Source: Saturnia japonica
Lineage: Eukaryota; Arthropoda; Insecta; Lepidoptera; Saturniidae
Reading direction: 5' to 3'
Assembly: GCA_033032175.1 (NCBI GenBank)
Contig: CM065304.1
Span: 14,570,001-14,634,000 of the forward strand
Length of the DNA: 64,000 bases
A program made the position numbers and the translations under genes. Positions 1 to 10,624 of the stretch are shown in pieces (position 1 is the first letter of the stretch; each line of letters starts with the position of its first letter). The notes beneath the pieces were generated by a model. That model worked only from the letters and a program-made list of their open reading frames with translations. It was not told the DNA's origin and made no database searches.

Positions 1-1029
1 TTAAAAAATGGTATTAATTGTATAGATGGGTTAGCAACATAACAAAGAAATATACATTTTATCAAAATCGATTGTTATAATAAAATTAACACGTCATTAT
101 ATTAATTTATATGTGATCACGGCATGCTCGGACAATAATGTAACTTAAGAAACAAATTGAAGTAGGTATAATATTATACATTTAAAATAAGAACAATGTA
201 AACATAAACATATAACGTGACATATTATAATATTATGTAATGTAATGAGTACGGAACCCACAGTGTGCGCAGAACAAACCACCTACGCACTTTTGGGTAA
301 ACGATTTCGATATTGTAATTGACACCACGTTCACGAACACACAACAAACAGTATAATGCACAACTTACCGATAATAATGCGGTACTGCTCGCTGTTGGTG
401 CTGAGATAATTGTCACAAAAAAACGTATACACATGTAACACACTGAATCTTGATGAAACAGGCAGCCATTAAACATTGCTTTTTGCAGACTCATGTCCCG
501 TTGACACTTCTGTCGTCCGGGCAAGCAGCAATCACACGGAAGCCGTGCATTGGTCAATTAAAAAACCCGACCCTGTGATTGGTGCCGCGAACGGGTGTCA
601 ATCGAGCTACGTTATGTTACATTTCAATATTTTCATTTATAATAATTATGATCTGCGCACACTCAGGGTGTGAGTTCTACTCGTTACTTGTCCTGTTTTT
701 TTTAAAGAATTTTATATATTTAATGTAAGTTCAGTGTTTATATCACACTATTTAAAAACACGTCCATTGATAAGAAATCAATGAATATAAAATTTATACA
801 TACAGTAGCTTACATATGCAGCATTTGAAAATTCATTATCAAAGGGGGTAAAAAGAATATGATAATTATTACTGGCATAGGTACATATAACTTTCATATA
901 GGTCTCTTAAAATAAACGAAGGTAAACATGTTTTTGCTCAAAACTTCAGGGCACAAAAAGCAAAGCTTAAACGCTAATAAAATCAATCAATTTCAAATTA
1001 ATATTTTTTGCATACTTTGTAACAATTTT
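1..1029. other. AT-rich upstream DNA, no gene seen
   Basis: This stretch has no exon-like sequence and no recognisable transposon protein. The short open frames at 225-557 and 476-673 have no recognisable motif. The part near 86-150 shares a short phrase (TTAACACGTCATTATAT) with 52847-52863, so at least part is probably repeat-derived. Confidence 0.5.
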
Positions 1030-1384
1030 TGTGACATGAATACAAAAGGCGAACATTCTTTTTTATACTAGATCGACAAAATAGCTGTACAGCACCTAAT
1101 GGTAAGTACGGTACAGTCCAAAAACAACGGCGACCATTAGTGACACAAATTTCATTGGCAGTCGTCGATGTGTTTGAAGGATTAATTTTATAGGAAGGAG
1201 AGAACGCGTTGGCTGGGAGAATATTCCACATCTGTACGGTACAGATAAAACTTGCGAACTTTTTTGTTCGTACAATGATAGGTGCTACCATGTGGCGGTG
1301 GTAAAGTAGACCCAGTTCATGTGGTTCTGTAATTGATGGGAGATAATGGGATAAGGTGAAATAATTCTTCAGAATAATGACCAA
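1030..1384 (-). pseudogene. Jockey-like LINE reverse transcriptase, C-terminal remnant
   Basis: Read on the minus strand, this degenerate stretch carries the C-terminal part of a Jockey-type non-LTR retrotransposon polymerase. Recognisable pieces are HLIPLSP, then a YHRHMVAP-like segment, then the TVQMWNILPANAF segment, equivalent to the 'RTxxxWNxLPxxxF' block of these LINEs. Frameshifts break the reading frame, and nothing upstream (the catalytic YADD region) is present, so this is a short 5'-truncated dead copy. The assignment rests on remembered family motifs; clade membership (Jockey against CR1) is uncertain. Confidence 0.6.
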
Positions 1385-1528
1385 AATACAGACGATAAAA
1401 CGGAGCTGAGCTGTACTAAATACTTAGCGGATATTCTAAATATTCGGTAAATATTAGCGTTAGCGTAGCTAAGGAGTGAAGAGGGGAACTCCACCTTTAT
1501 ATATATCCAAGACTTTTTTTATAGTATT

Positions 1529-1645
1529 AATAGCTGTGCCCGCGGCTTCGCTCGCGTGGACTACACATGAAGACGTAATACTTATAAAAAACTTAGTTTT
1601 TAAAATCTATCGTGATTATTTGTTAAGAGCTAAAAATATATCAAA
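1529..1645 (+). repeat. Lepidopteran interspersed repeat, TGTGCCCGCGG head
   Basis: The sequence begins with TAGCTGTGCCCGCGGCTTCG and runs on to a TATCAAAATC-type segment. The same head recurs at about 51987 with a complete body, and related heads occur at 2740, 7890, 8585 (reverse), 16918, 54160 and 61290. It is a truncated copy of a high-copy element. I do not assign it to a transposon class. Confidence 0.7.
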
Positions 1646-2225
1646 ATCTATCCAGTATGTAGTTTTTGCGTGATGCGCACACAACGGCAAACCTCAATAT
1701 CAGCCTTTACTGAACATTCAGCGATAATTTAGCTTCCTATTGTTGGATATGTTATAGGTACTGACATAGAACAGTTAACGTACAATTGACGGCTGTTTCA
1801 ACAAATCCCTGTATATCATATAGTTTTTAGTGTTTTGACTGTTGTTTTCAGTAAAGGGCCCGAGGCATGATCTTTTCTGTAGGAGCTACGTAGAAAAAAA
1901 TAATTAAATTAATGAAAATTTAGGTCACCCAAATTTTAATTCAGATAAGAGACGTAGTTTTCCGTGAAATAAGTTATATTATTTTATCTATCAATACATA
2001 CTACTAAGATGTACGTATGTCTGTTTTGCACTATGTATTATGTGTGCTATTGTACTATTTCTCATATCAACTGAAAATCAGTATTTTCGGAATAAAATAA
2101 ATATTTGCGGTATCACCTAATACTAAGCCAATCAGTAATGAAACGAATAACCCGCTAGTAAAAGTAGGTACAAATACAATAATCCAGTTTTCAGAAGTAC
2201 ATAAAGCACAAAGCGTTTTGTTAGC
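1646..2225. other. No gene seen
   Basis: AT-rich sequence with no open frame of note and no clear repeat boundary. Confidence 0.4.
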
Positions 2226-2415
2226 ACATTTATTATGCGCACCAGTAAAGAGTGGATCACTTTGCCGGATTTTGTATTTCCCGATAATTACAACCTGGGT
2301 GTCTTCAAATCTCTCGAGTGAATAGGTACCTACCTTCTAGGTAATCGTGCTCCATAGTAGACCACATCATCACTTACGATCAGGCGAGGTAGTAGTCAAA
2401 CGCAAGCCTACCTAT
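2226..2415 (+). pseudogene. Jockey-family LINE polymerase, extreme C-terminus
   Basis: In one forward frame this encodes [17 protein letters not shown] followed, after a stop, by a LLGNRAP-like stretch. This is the characteristic C-terminus of lepidopteran Jockey-type polymerases ('FPxxYNLGxFKxxVNxxLLGxRAP'). The 3' part (CATCATCACTTACGATCAGG and on) is the usual end of this family. It is a short, 5'-truncated, stop-containing copy. Confidence 0.7.
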
Positions 2416-2734
2416 AGTTTAAAAAAAAGTACTTCAGTTTTAGCTGTCATTTTTGTTGATTTTTTTTATTAGCCTTGTAAAAATATCTTTACTAAAATCA
2501 TAGCATCCAGTTAAAAGCAGATTACCATAAAGCCATATACCAATACAAACCATTACAATACAAAACCAATAGCCATTCTAATTAAATATTTATACCAAAT
2601 TTCGAGAAGCTTAAGAATAAAAATTATACGTTCCGTATACATAATAATTCAATTCATTAAACGGCTACTAAAATTCTAATTTAGGTACATTTTACACAAA
2701 TAATTTTTTTGTTTTCTTTATTTATTACTAACTA

Positions 2735-3445
2735 TCGGTGTGCCCACAGCTCCGCACGCGTTCGTTACTACGCAATAATTATTGAAATCCGTTTATTTTT
2801 ACTCACATTCTTGACAATTCATATGCCATATCAATTGAGGAGTGGCATGTATTTCTCGTGTACAATTTTCATGAAAATCGGTTGAAAACGATTATTGTAA
2901 TGTACAATTTGTAAAGCATTATTTATTGTTATAGCCTCTCAATTATACTAGGTATGATGTGTGTTTCCTGTCTACAAATGTGATGAGAATCGGTTGAGAA
3001 TTGATGAAAATTAAACTTTTTGAATTATTATTTTTTTATTCTAGAAGTAATATTGACAATTCTTATATCCAATTAATTATGTAAATAGTTAGACTTCCCG
3101 TGTATAAAAATTCAATTAAAATTGGTTAAGAATTAATGAAATTTTAGTTTTTTGAAAATTTCTTTTTTTACGGATCTCAAAAGTATTATTGAAAATTCTC
3201 ATAACTTATCATTCATGGAATGACTTATACTTCCCGTGTACATAATTGAATTAACGAAAATATTTTTTTTTAAATTATTTTTCATTACATTATCTAAAAG
3301 TAATGTTGAAATTTCTTATACCCTATCAACTGACTGATAATATAAGGATCTCGTTTCATAAGAATCGGTCAAGCCGTTTTTAAGTTAAGTCCGGACATAC
3401 AAACAGACAGACTGACGGAAAAAAATAATTAATGGCATATTCGTG
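2735..3445 (+). repeat. Interspersed repeat with GC-rich head and degenerate ~125-130 bp internal repeats
   Basis: The head reads ATCGGTGTGCCCACAGCTCC and the tail is ACAAACAGACAGACTGACGG. Between them the motif 'attgacaattc...TAT...CCCGTGTA...ATTxAAAxATxGGTT' recurs about four times, so the body looks like diverged tandem copies. Other copies of the family are at 54155-54320 (+), 23050-23325 (-) and 47700-47850 (-). Confidence 0.65.
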
Positions 3446-3518
3446 ATCAGTATCGTTCATTATTCGTATCGGAAAATTTTGGAAAAATATTAAAAGTACA
3501 GACAGGACTACAGATCAA

Positions 3519-3722
3519 CGGCGAGCACCGAAATATCGGCAATCAAATAGTAGTTATTACACTGCAGGTCTATCGCAGCCGATTTTTGGTGCAGGGGGGC
3601 ACGGGCGCAAAATCGAGCCAATAGCGACGCACGATCATGCGGCCGTGCCCCCCGCACAAAAAATCGGCTGCGATAGATTGTGCAGTCTAATAACATCTAT
3701 TGTCGATTGTCGCTGTCATGCC
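3519..3722. repeat. Strong GC-rich inverted repeat (foldback hairpin)
   Basis: Bases 3569-3604 and 3643-3677 are nearly perfect reverse complements over about 35 bases, with one single-base bulge and one mismatch in the T-run/GGTGC area. Weaker complementarity continues outward to about 3519 and 3722. The loop is about 38 bases. The block is much richer in G+C than its surroundings, so it is a discrete foldback element or MITE-like hairpin. Confidence 0.8.
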
Positions 3723-3739
3723 GGCCTGCAAGCTTCTGA

Positions 3740-3955
3740 GCTGCTGGGTATACACTGGTTGATCCTGCAACGCGACAAAAAAAGCGAGACGCCACGGGTC
3801 TGTGGAATGGTGGTCGCGAACCAGTCGGGTATAAGCCCTTAGCTCTTCGCTTGATTACTGGATATACACCGCCTGATCATGGAACGTGACATACCTAAGT
3901 ATGCGACTATGGTGGCCGTTACATCTGGTGAATGGTGTTCGCGATCCAGTCGGAC
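3740..3955 (+). repeat. Diverged copies of the 108-bp module family
   Basis: Two adjacent units about 112 bases apart begin GGGTATACACTGGTTGATCC and GGATATACACCGCCTGATCA, and each contains a GGTGGTCGCGA- or GGTGTTCGCGA-like phrase. They are clearly related to the modules at 7915-8200, 16930-17130 and 58400-58740 but are older and GC-richer. Confidence 0.6.
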
Positions 3956-4283
3956 ACAATTATTTTGATTGACAAAAATTTAAATCATATGAGTCATGTT
4001 AGTAATAAAATAAATGCATATTATACTTAAAATCAACCCTCAAAGGTGTCAAAAAGGAATGAAATACCTACTAAAACAAATAGAAAGTCTATGATATGAA
4101 TACGGCTCTTTATAATAATAGTTTTTTTTAATATTCTTGTACTATATCAATTTTAGCCTAAGATGTTTTTATAAGAGAACAATGGTATAGGTTTTTGGAG
4201 ATATGATATCAAACAGGACCGAAAGGCTGGTGCCCAGGTAGCGTAGATAATTAAAATATTTACAGAAAAAAGATTATGTTGTA

Positions 4284-4342
4284 ATATGTTATAGGCATTC
4301 TAAAGAATGCCTACATTTTATACATTGCCTATAACATATACA
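4284..4342. repeat. Nested inverted repeat
   Basis: ATATGTTATAGGCA and TGCCTATAACATAT flank an inner palindrome, GGCATTCTAAAGAATGCC. The whole can fold as a compact AT-rich cruciform. No gene context explains it. Confidence 0.6.
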
Positions 4343-4539
4343 CTGCAATGGACCAAAAAAGTGATTTGGGTCGATTGAGGTGATTCTGTATTTAGTTATG
4401 GATTGAATCTTAATTAGGATATTTTATTTTTTATTTAAAGATATAATACGCATAAATAAAAAAGTATATCTTTTAGTAAACATTGCAATAAGTTTATAAC
4501 TGCTAAACGGTATCTTTGAACCCTAAAGTTCTATATTAT

Positions 4540-4668
4540 GTAGTACTGTGGGAGGGAACGAGGTGCGCGGGCGCCTCCGAAAGATAAACTATCAGAGGTC
4601 TCAGGTCTCCAAAGCCCAAAGCTATGGACAGTTAACGCGACGTGGCCGCATTGGACGGACGCGCGGTA
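4540..4668 (+). promoter_or_regulatory. Candidate E78 5' UTR / promoter-proximal block
   Basis: Composition shifts abruptly from AT-rich to GC-rich at about 4545 and stays so until 4790. The in-frame stop TAA at 4633-4635 lies upstream of the candidate start ATG at 4669, as expected if this is 5' untranslated sequence of the same exon. The true transcription start cannot be placed from sequence; ACTATCAGAG at 4588-4597 is only a weak initiator-like match. A 60-residue open frame overlaps the block in another frame, and I consider it incidental. Confidence 0.4.
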
Positions 4669-4789
4669 ATGGACCTGTGGAACCAGACGCAACCAGCTCC
4701 GGTACGTGGTTGCCCAGCTATGGGCACTAAGGAAAACTTCGCGTTATCCTATTACAAGAACAAGGCTAGGCCGCCGCCAATCTACAAAG
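4669..4789 (+). CDS. E78: Candidate first coding exon of E78
   Basis: This is an inference. The first secure E78 exon (38416) begins in phase 1 and contains no in-frame Met before the zinc finger, so a coding exon ending in phase 1 must lie upstream. Here an ATG at 4669 opens 40 codons (MDLWNQTQPAP..., then RPPPIYK) ending in AAAG|GTTTGT, a donor that leaves exactly one base. Joined to 38416 it makes GAC (Asp), and the total reading frame becomes 454 codons. A second in-frame ATG is at 4720. An in-frame stop at 4633 limits the start. For: the GC-rich island, phase match and start context. Against: the weak GTTTGT donor and a 33.6-kb intron, in which another short exon could hide. It would encode part of the receptor's poorly conserved A/B region. 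Confidence 0.5.
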
Positions 4790-5212
4790 GTTTGTTTACA
4801 TTCCCAATGCTTTGTGGATGAACTTTCTTTTTCTCTATTGCAAAAGTTACGTTAAGCTTTTATAAAACCTGATGTTGAATAAAAAGTACATTTATTCCTA
4901 AATAAAATTAGTTCAGGACTTTTATAAAGTAATAATAATGTTTTTTGTGCAATAAAATGAGTGATATATTATTATTATTACTAAATTTATATAACAGAAA
5001 ATTAGTTTTTATTTTATTATTTAAAAATATATATAGAATGACTGCGAATAATTTTTTTATTTATGTGGTTCATATTGTATACATTTTATGATTTACTTGC
5101 CGTTTATTATTATTTGACAGTTGACGAATCCGCCACTTTCCTAATAATTAATTTCTTATATTAAGTTGAAATAAATGTTCTATTATATTGGAAGTTATTT
5201 ATAAGTAAGTAA
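4790..5212 (+). other. Start of putative E78 intron 1; AT-rich
   Basis: AT-rich sequence with runs of TTA/ATT. No exon, transposon protein or clear repeat boundary is visible. Confidence 0.4.
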
Positions 5213-5395
5213 GTAAGTATATAGTAAGTTATTAATGATCAATTCTTGTATATATATGTAATTGGTTCCTCGGAATCGGCTCCAGTGATTTGGATGCAAT
5301 TCTGTATTTAGATAATGTTTTTCATTACAAGTATACTTAGATAGGTGTTTTCTTTTGTAAGAAACCGAGCACAGTTCGGTCACCCAAATATTGTA
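5213..5395 (+). repeat. Interspersed repeat ending in a CCGAGCACAGTTCGGTCACC motif
   Basis: This matches 35940-36120 over nearly the whole length: both run from 'AATTCTTGTA(C/T)ATATATA' through 'TTCCTCGGAATCGGCTCC' to the 'GGTCACCCAAATATT' / 'GGTTGCCCAGATATT' end. A partial copy is at 54400-54510. It is a non-coding interspersed element with a conserved 3' end. Confidence 0.65.
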
Positions 5396-5479
5396 TATAA
5401 TGAATTTATGACTATTTATTGCTATATATTATTGTCAATCAATTACAGATAAAATAAAAAATTGATGGAAAGAAAAAAG

Positions 5480-5830
5480 TTGTCGTACAATAGATTTTTA
5501 GGTTTCCGTAACTACCTTATAATGAAAAAAAAACGGAACCATTATAGGGATCACTTTATTATCCGTCTGTCTATACGCATGTCAAGACATTTTTTCTCGA
5601 AAACGACTTAAGGTATATATTTAAAATTAATATCATATACTAAGTAAGGTCTATGGCTTAATACTGCTGTAAAAAAAATCAAGTTTCTAAGTTTACGCAT
5701 TAAAATATACGACACTAATTATTTAATAATATACTGCTCATGGACCGATTATCAAAACCTTATTGGGTACTTCAAAAGTTAAGAATATTAATATCTATGA
5801 CCTTACACTGCCGTAAAAAAAAGTTTCTAG
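5480..5830 (+). repeat. Repeat with 'TTTCCGTAACTACC...CCGTCTGTCTAT' segment
   Basis: The segment TTAGGTTTCCGTAACTACC...AAACGGAACCATTATAGGG...CCGTCTGTC is typical of lepidopteran non-coding interspersed repeats. Inside the region the phrase 'CTGC(T/C)GTAAAAAAAA...AAGTTTCTAAGTT' occurs twice (around 5665 and 5809), so the copy appears partly duplicated. Confidence 0.5.
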
Positions 5831-6570
5831 GTTATCACAATAAAGCCAGCTAAGCCAGTAGCCATTTATAATAAAAATCTCAAAGATATTACTTATAAAA
5901 ACTTCGATATTCTATACAATTTAGTTCAACTTGATCCAATGTTACTTGATTACTGTTATACAAGTGCCCAGAGTATGTGTTCCAAGGATTACTCTACACA
6001 GCTTTGAATACCACAAAGGCCTTTATAAATATCAAGTCTAATTATTTATGTTTCAATAAATTCATAAAAAAATCACATTTTTATTCAATTTCATTTTCAT
6101 AACTTTGTCTGATAAAATAGTCACTGCAATAATTTGATAGATGTATTTCAGTATTTGGAAAAATGTAATTTTGATCTATAAAAATTCAAGGATAAACTTT
6201 TGAAGGTTTTTAAAATTCGTGAAACTATTTTACATATTATGTATATCGTATAAATTCAATTAAATTCGGATAGAGTTTTAAAGACAAATATTTCAGGAGT
6301 AATACGGGCTGGGCCGTTTTGATTTGGGCTGCGCGGTATTTGATTTATTTTACTGGCTAAAGATTATTTTATAGTGGATCATTATGTGTGTGGGGGCGAT
6401 TATTACCAACCTCCACATTAAAAGGAATGTCCTCCGACCAGACGGGTGTTGTGTCTGGCGGGCATTTCATAATCTTTTTCACGCACAAGGAAAATATATA
6501 TAAAAAGTTCATGTTCATATAAGAGTTCCTACATGTGTTTGGCAGTGATGTCTGGAAGTGACTCCCTCTC
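5831..6570 (+). other. Intronic AT-rich DNA
   Basis: No exon or recognisable protein remnant. 6400-6580 is probably the upstream part of the repeat annotated next, but I cannot fix a boundary. Confidence 0.35.
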
Positions 6571-6745
6571 TGTGCATCCACTAAATTATTATTAAATGTA
6601 AATATTATTTGTACAGTTGGAAAAAAGATAAGCCTGATCGAGTTTCTTGCTGGTTCTTCTCGATGACTGCGATGTTTTCCGAACCAATTTGACGTTATTA
6701 GGACCCAAATTGAATAAAGTATTATTTGATTTTGATTTTGTCAGA
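6571..6745 (+). repeat. Retroelement 3' tail ending in (GATTTT)n
   Basis: Contains GATCGAGTTTCTTGCTGGTT, CTTCTCGATGACTGCGATG, TTTTCCGAACC and then TTGAATAAAGTATTATTTGA ending in GATTTTGATTTTG. The same tail is at 12590-12770, and a short piece is at 38565-38610. The AATAAA-like signal and hexanucleotide end suggest the 3' end of a non-LTR element. Confidence 0.65.
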
Positions 6746-7129
6746 AGTTTTAATGGCTTACATATACGATCATCCACAGAGCCTTACTTAAATACATTCT
6801 ATTAAACGAGCAATTCGGTACAAAAAGTTTTCACTGATTAGGAGAGGTGGTTAGATATGTAGATCACGAGGAACGGAGAAATTATAATGTCATCATAATT
6901 TATCATATTAATTATCATATAAAAATAATTAAAGTATAGAGTTAGCGAGATACTAAATTGTGTCCATAGTTCATAGTAGCTTAATACTTTGTATTATTTT
7001 GTAAGTGAATAAGAATTATATTAGTTATATTGTACAAGTAGATACCTTCTGTTTAAGACTCAAGTTCGACTGTGCATGTAATATAGTTCGCATTTCTGAG
7101 TCGATTCTACCCATTACCTCCTTGGATTA

Positions 7130-7545
7130 TCCTACGGATTGTCCGCGCTGTGAACGATACAGGCGTAACTAAGAACTTAGAACTGCTTAAGTTACGAAGG
7201 CACAATGACTCACGGAGCGTGTTTTATTGCCTGTACCATGGTTAGTGATCTAAAGAATTCCTTTACCTTATTCCATCATCTTCGTTCTACTAAAGAACCA
7301 CGAGGTTACTATACGAAATTTGTAGATTCATATGTTTGGCGTACTATGAAGATATGGAATCGCCTCTAAATCAACGTTTCTCTCACTCCTACTATATCGA
7401 GTTCTTCAAGCGTGAAGAAGTATATCTGCAGGCCAACATGGAAGCGACGAGGACTGGTGGAATTTCACACCGGCGGTTGCCGTTGTTTCTGGAGTGTACA
7501 ATACCATTAAATATTATGGAAATACTTTTCCGAGCTAAATAGTAA
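7130..7545 (+). pseudogene. Jockey-like LINE polymerase, C-terminal remnant
   Basis: Successive forward frames encode LRRHNDSRSVFYCLYHG, then TKFVDSYVWRTMKIWNRL. These correspond to the 'RRxxxSLxVFYRxYHG' and 'YxxRTxxLWNxLP' blocks near the end of Jockey-type polymerases, in the right order and spacing. Stops and frameshifts separate them. The ATG-initiated frame at 7336-7542 is a by-product of one frame and not a gene. Confidence 0.65.
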
Positions 7546-7884
7546 TTATGTAAAGTTTGTATACAACGAAATGTATATTTTAACTATATTGATGGTTGTA
7601 TCTTAGTTTAAACGAAATTAATAATTAGTTGGCCGCTTCGGAATACGGAATATTTTTCTTGTCGTGATAGACACGACATAGCTAAGACAATTTTGTTAGT
7701 TGGTGACCATTTTTCAATTCACATTTATGATTCTAGTCATCCATTATTCATTGATTGATTATTCCGTATTCTGTACTAAAAAAATGTAATGCCTGCACTT
7801 TTCCGCAAAGGTCTTTGCTCTATATTTGTGTGGATGAAAACGATGTTTTATTTTCATCTTAACCATTATAGTGATTATCCTTAA

Positions 7885-8430
7885 TAAATACTAGCGGATA
7901 CTCGCAACTTCGTTTGCGTATTATTGAATATATACCGACTGTTCTCGGAACGCAACAAACCAAAAGAAAATCATAGATGGATTTATCACTATGTATATGG
8001 TGCTCACAACCCCTACCACCCTGCTATATTACTGCATATGCATCGACTTATCCCTGAACACGACAAACCAAAAGAAAATCCTAGATGGGTTTATCACTAG
8101 GTATATGTATGGTAGTCGCGATCCCTATCACCCCGCTATATAACTGCTTAAACACGGACTGATTTCTTATTGCGACAAACCTGAATAAAATCAGTTATGG
8201 GTATCACTTTATGTGTAATTATATGTCAATAGTTAATGTGTTGGGAATTAACTGTCCTAATAAAAATTCAAAAATGATGGAAATCATCATTTATTGTGCC
8301 GCCTTGCGGGATGATTCTTCAATATCGCGAAACACTGCTATATTTTATCAAAAGTATGAATATGAATTTTCATATCCCTAAATTGAAAATGGTGGGTTTA
8401 TTTTTTTGGTTTATCGTTTTCCAAATTCAG
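7885..8430 (+). repeat. 108-bp-module element, forward copy (about 2.7 modules)
   Basis: Head TACTAGCGGATACTCGCAAC, then modules with the landmark ACAAACCAAAAGAAAATC or its equivalent at 7955, 8063 and 8175 (108 and 112 apart). The tail runs from TGTAATTATATGTCAATAG to ATTTTCATATCCCTAAATTG, and matches the tails at 17139-17310 and 58688-58855. Confidence 0.75.
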
Positions 8431-8585
8431 CCGGTACATATGCAGTAATATAGCGGGGTGATAGGGATCGCGACCACCATACACAAAGTGATAAGCCCAT
8501 TTATAATTTTCTTTTGGTTTGCCGTGTTCGCAGATTAGTCTGTGTATATGTAATAAGACGCAGACGAAGTCGCGGGTACTAGCTA
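8431..8585 (-). repeat. 108-bp-module element, reverse copy (one module)
   Basis: Reverse complement of the same family: head CTAGTACCCGCGACTTCGTC at the right edge, one module, and break at the left. It abuts the forward copy tail to tail. It shows that the GC-rich head belongs directly upstream of the modules. Confidence 0.75.
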
Positions 8586-9699
8586 ATATATTATACTTTT
8601 GTAATTTGGGAAAAGAAAAACAAATAACTACTGTGTACTGTAGATATTGAAATTTACAACACGCGTAGAAACGATCAATGTTAAGAAATAATAATACATT
8701 CCTTGTCTGTCTGTGAATGTGTCTACAAAGCGTTTTCGTATTAGGGAATATAATTCAGAAACTCCAGGAATGTCGTGTGAGATAGGTAATCTTGGTTTTA
8801 CTGCCTGGAAACCACAGGAGTGTATTAGAATTAAATGCCTCATAGGACCGCATTCATCTGTTATTTGTAGCTAAGCTTAGAAATTGTCTGTATGTTTGGA
8901 CGATGCGAATGAGAAATTATGTAATCTTACTAAAGTCTATTTACTTATATTTTCTACTTCCAAATTGTTTATGGTTGCGATCCTGGGGTCAGTCATAGTA
9001 TTAAAAAGATTCACCAGTCAGAAATTCTCAGATCGAGATTCATGCTTGTTTCTTCAAACATAAAAATCCGTTTTCGGATAATTAATACATTTAAAGAAAT
9101 ATGCGTTCCTAAACCATTCATCCTATTGCGATTAAATGTTGGTGAGTTATGCGCCCACCCGCGGAGGTTCTGTATTATTAGAAACATTTTATTATAGGTG
9201 GCACACGAGTTATTTCATTATGAAAACATCGGGAACGAAGTTCCGGGCAAAAGCTAGTAGGTAATAAGTATATATATTATCGTTAGTTCATTTGTAAAAT
9301 TTATCAACAGAGCTGTATAGTTAAAAATGTTATTTTGATGTAAAATCATTTAGTTGTGTATATTAAGGTTATTTTATTCCATAGATAAGTAGATAGTACA
9401 GCATGTGCAACGACGATATATTGCAATTATTTCAAAATAATAAATTCCTCTCTGCTTCTGAGTAATTTCCAGTGCTACAATTGTAGAATACTTTTGCGAA
9501 TAATACGTATTGGACCATTTGCAGTCTTACGGATTTCTTGTTTGTAGATATTGATCAACCAAGGCAGAAAACTTAAAACTGAGTTTAATGTTACTAAAGT
9601 ACATTATGTAGCGTAATATATAATTATGAAATATAATGTATTGTCTTAATCAACAAATATCTATTCTGGTTTAAAAATGTGCATTGCAACCTAAGATAA
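8586..9699 (+). other. Intronic DNA, one degraded repeat head, no gene
   Basis: A 71-codon minus-strand frame at 8628-8843 has no motif I can name with confidence. Around 9220-9262 a phrase GAACGAAGTTCCGGGCAAAAGC followed by TAGTAGG resembles a reversed, degraded repeat head. Nothing else is supported. Confidence 0.35.
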
Positions 9700-10010
9700 C
9701 CCGACCACACTAAAGCGCCTTAATCTTATTATCAACAACTATGTCGACAACTTTATCGTCAAAGTTATCTCGCTGAAATCGCCAATGTTGGAAAAAGATA
9801 GATATAAACGTCACGGATGTTGGGAACGGAGCGGAGAATTAGCGACAAGGTAAATGCAAGTTGCAACTTGGACGCCTTTATCAGAAGTTTGCTTTAGTTG
9901 CATAACGCGTGGGTTCATTGCCCTGACGGCTGTACCTCTCACCCACCGGACCGTGCCTACAGCGGCGTACAGCATTACGGTACCTTCAACAGTTGCGATA
10001 ATTTAGTAAT
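9700..10010 (+). other. GC-richer unique block in intron 1, function unknown
   Basis: This block stands out from AT-rich flanks, has no transposon hallmarks and has no long frame. It contains an ATG at 9817 with an in-frame donor-like AAG|GTAAAT at 9851, but that donor is phase 0 and cannot join directly to the phase-1 exon at 38416. It could be a regulatory element or an alternative 5' exon; the sequence does not decide. Confidence 0.25.
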
Positions 10011-10624
10011 ATTGTCCACTTGAAGATAACACCGATTAAATTCTTATTAGTATAGCCAATTTTCTTATGGGATGGGATATAGGTACTAGTTTTGATATTA
10101 AGTCAATACAATTTTTTTTTATCGTTCTTTCTTTTACTTGTTCTAAGTACCTTGATCAGTTAATGCCTAATCATTTGGATTAAAGTAAACTATTTTGATA
10201 TTATTATTTTTGTGTCAAGTCTCGCATGATAATACTTTTTTTTAAATAGAAGAGCTCCTTAATATTTCAAATGGTGTAATAACTTTAAGGGGTCGTTTAT
10301 TAATGTAAAAAAAAATATCTACTTTTTAATTCGTGTAGCATTGTTTGCACACACTCAAAAAAAAAAAAATGACATCCTGCGTTATTAGCTTAAAATGTAC
10401 ATTATCAAAGGTCGCTCAACAACTTTTTAATCTTGTTAATCTCTTGTGATTTTGGGCTTCTCTATATTTCTATCTATAATTAATTAACATAAATATGAAC
10501 CTGTATAAACTGAGAGCCACATAACAGTACTTACGGATATTGTTTTGATAACGTAATTAATATGGACTGAAGATTTTTCATTTTAAAATTATAGCCAAAG
10601 AGAACAGAATATCTCTACATACAT

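Noticed and set aside
225..557. 110-codon minus-strand frame, cysteine-rich
   Set aside because: No domain, no splice context and no homologous copy; the composition fits chance in this region.
4548..4730. 60-codon frame (MGGNEVRGRLRK...) overlapping the candidate first exon
   Set aside because: It ends in a stop before the donor and is in a different frame from the one that joins to E78 in phase.
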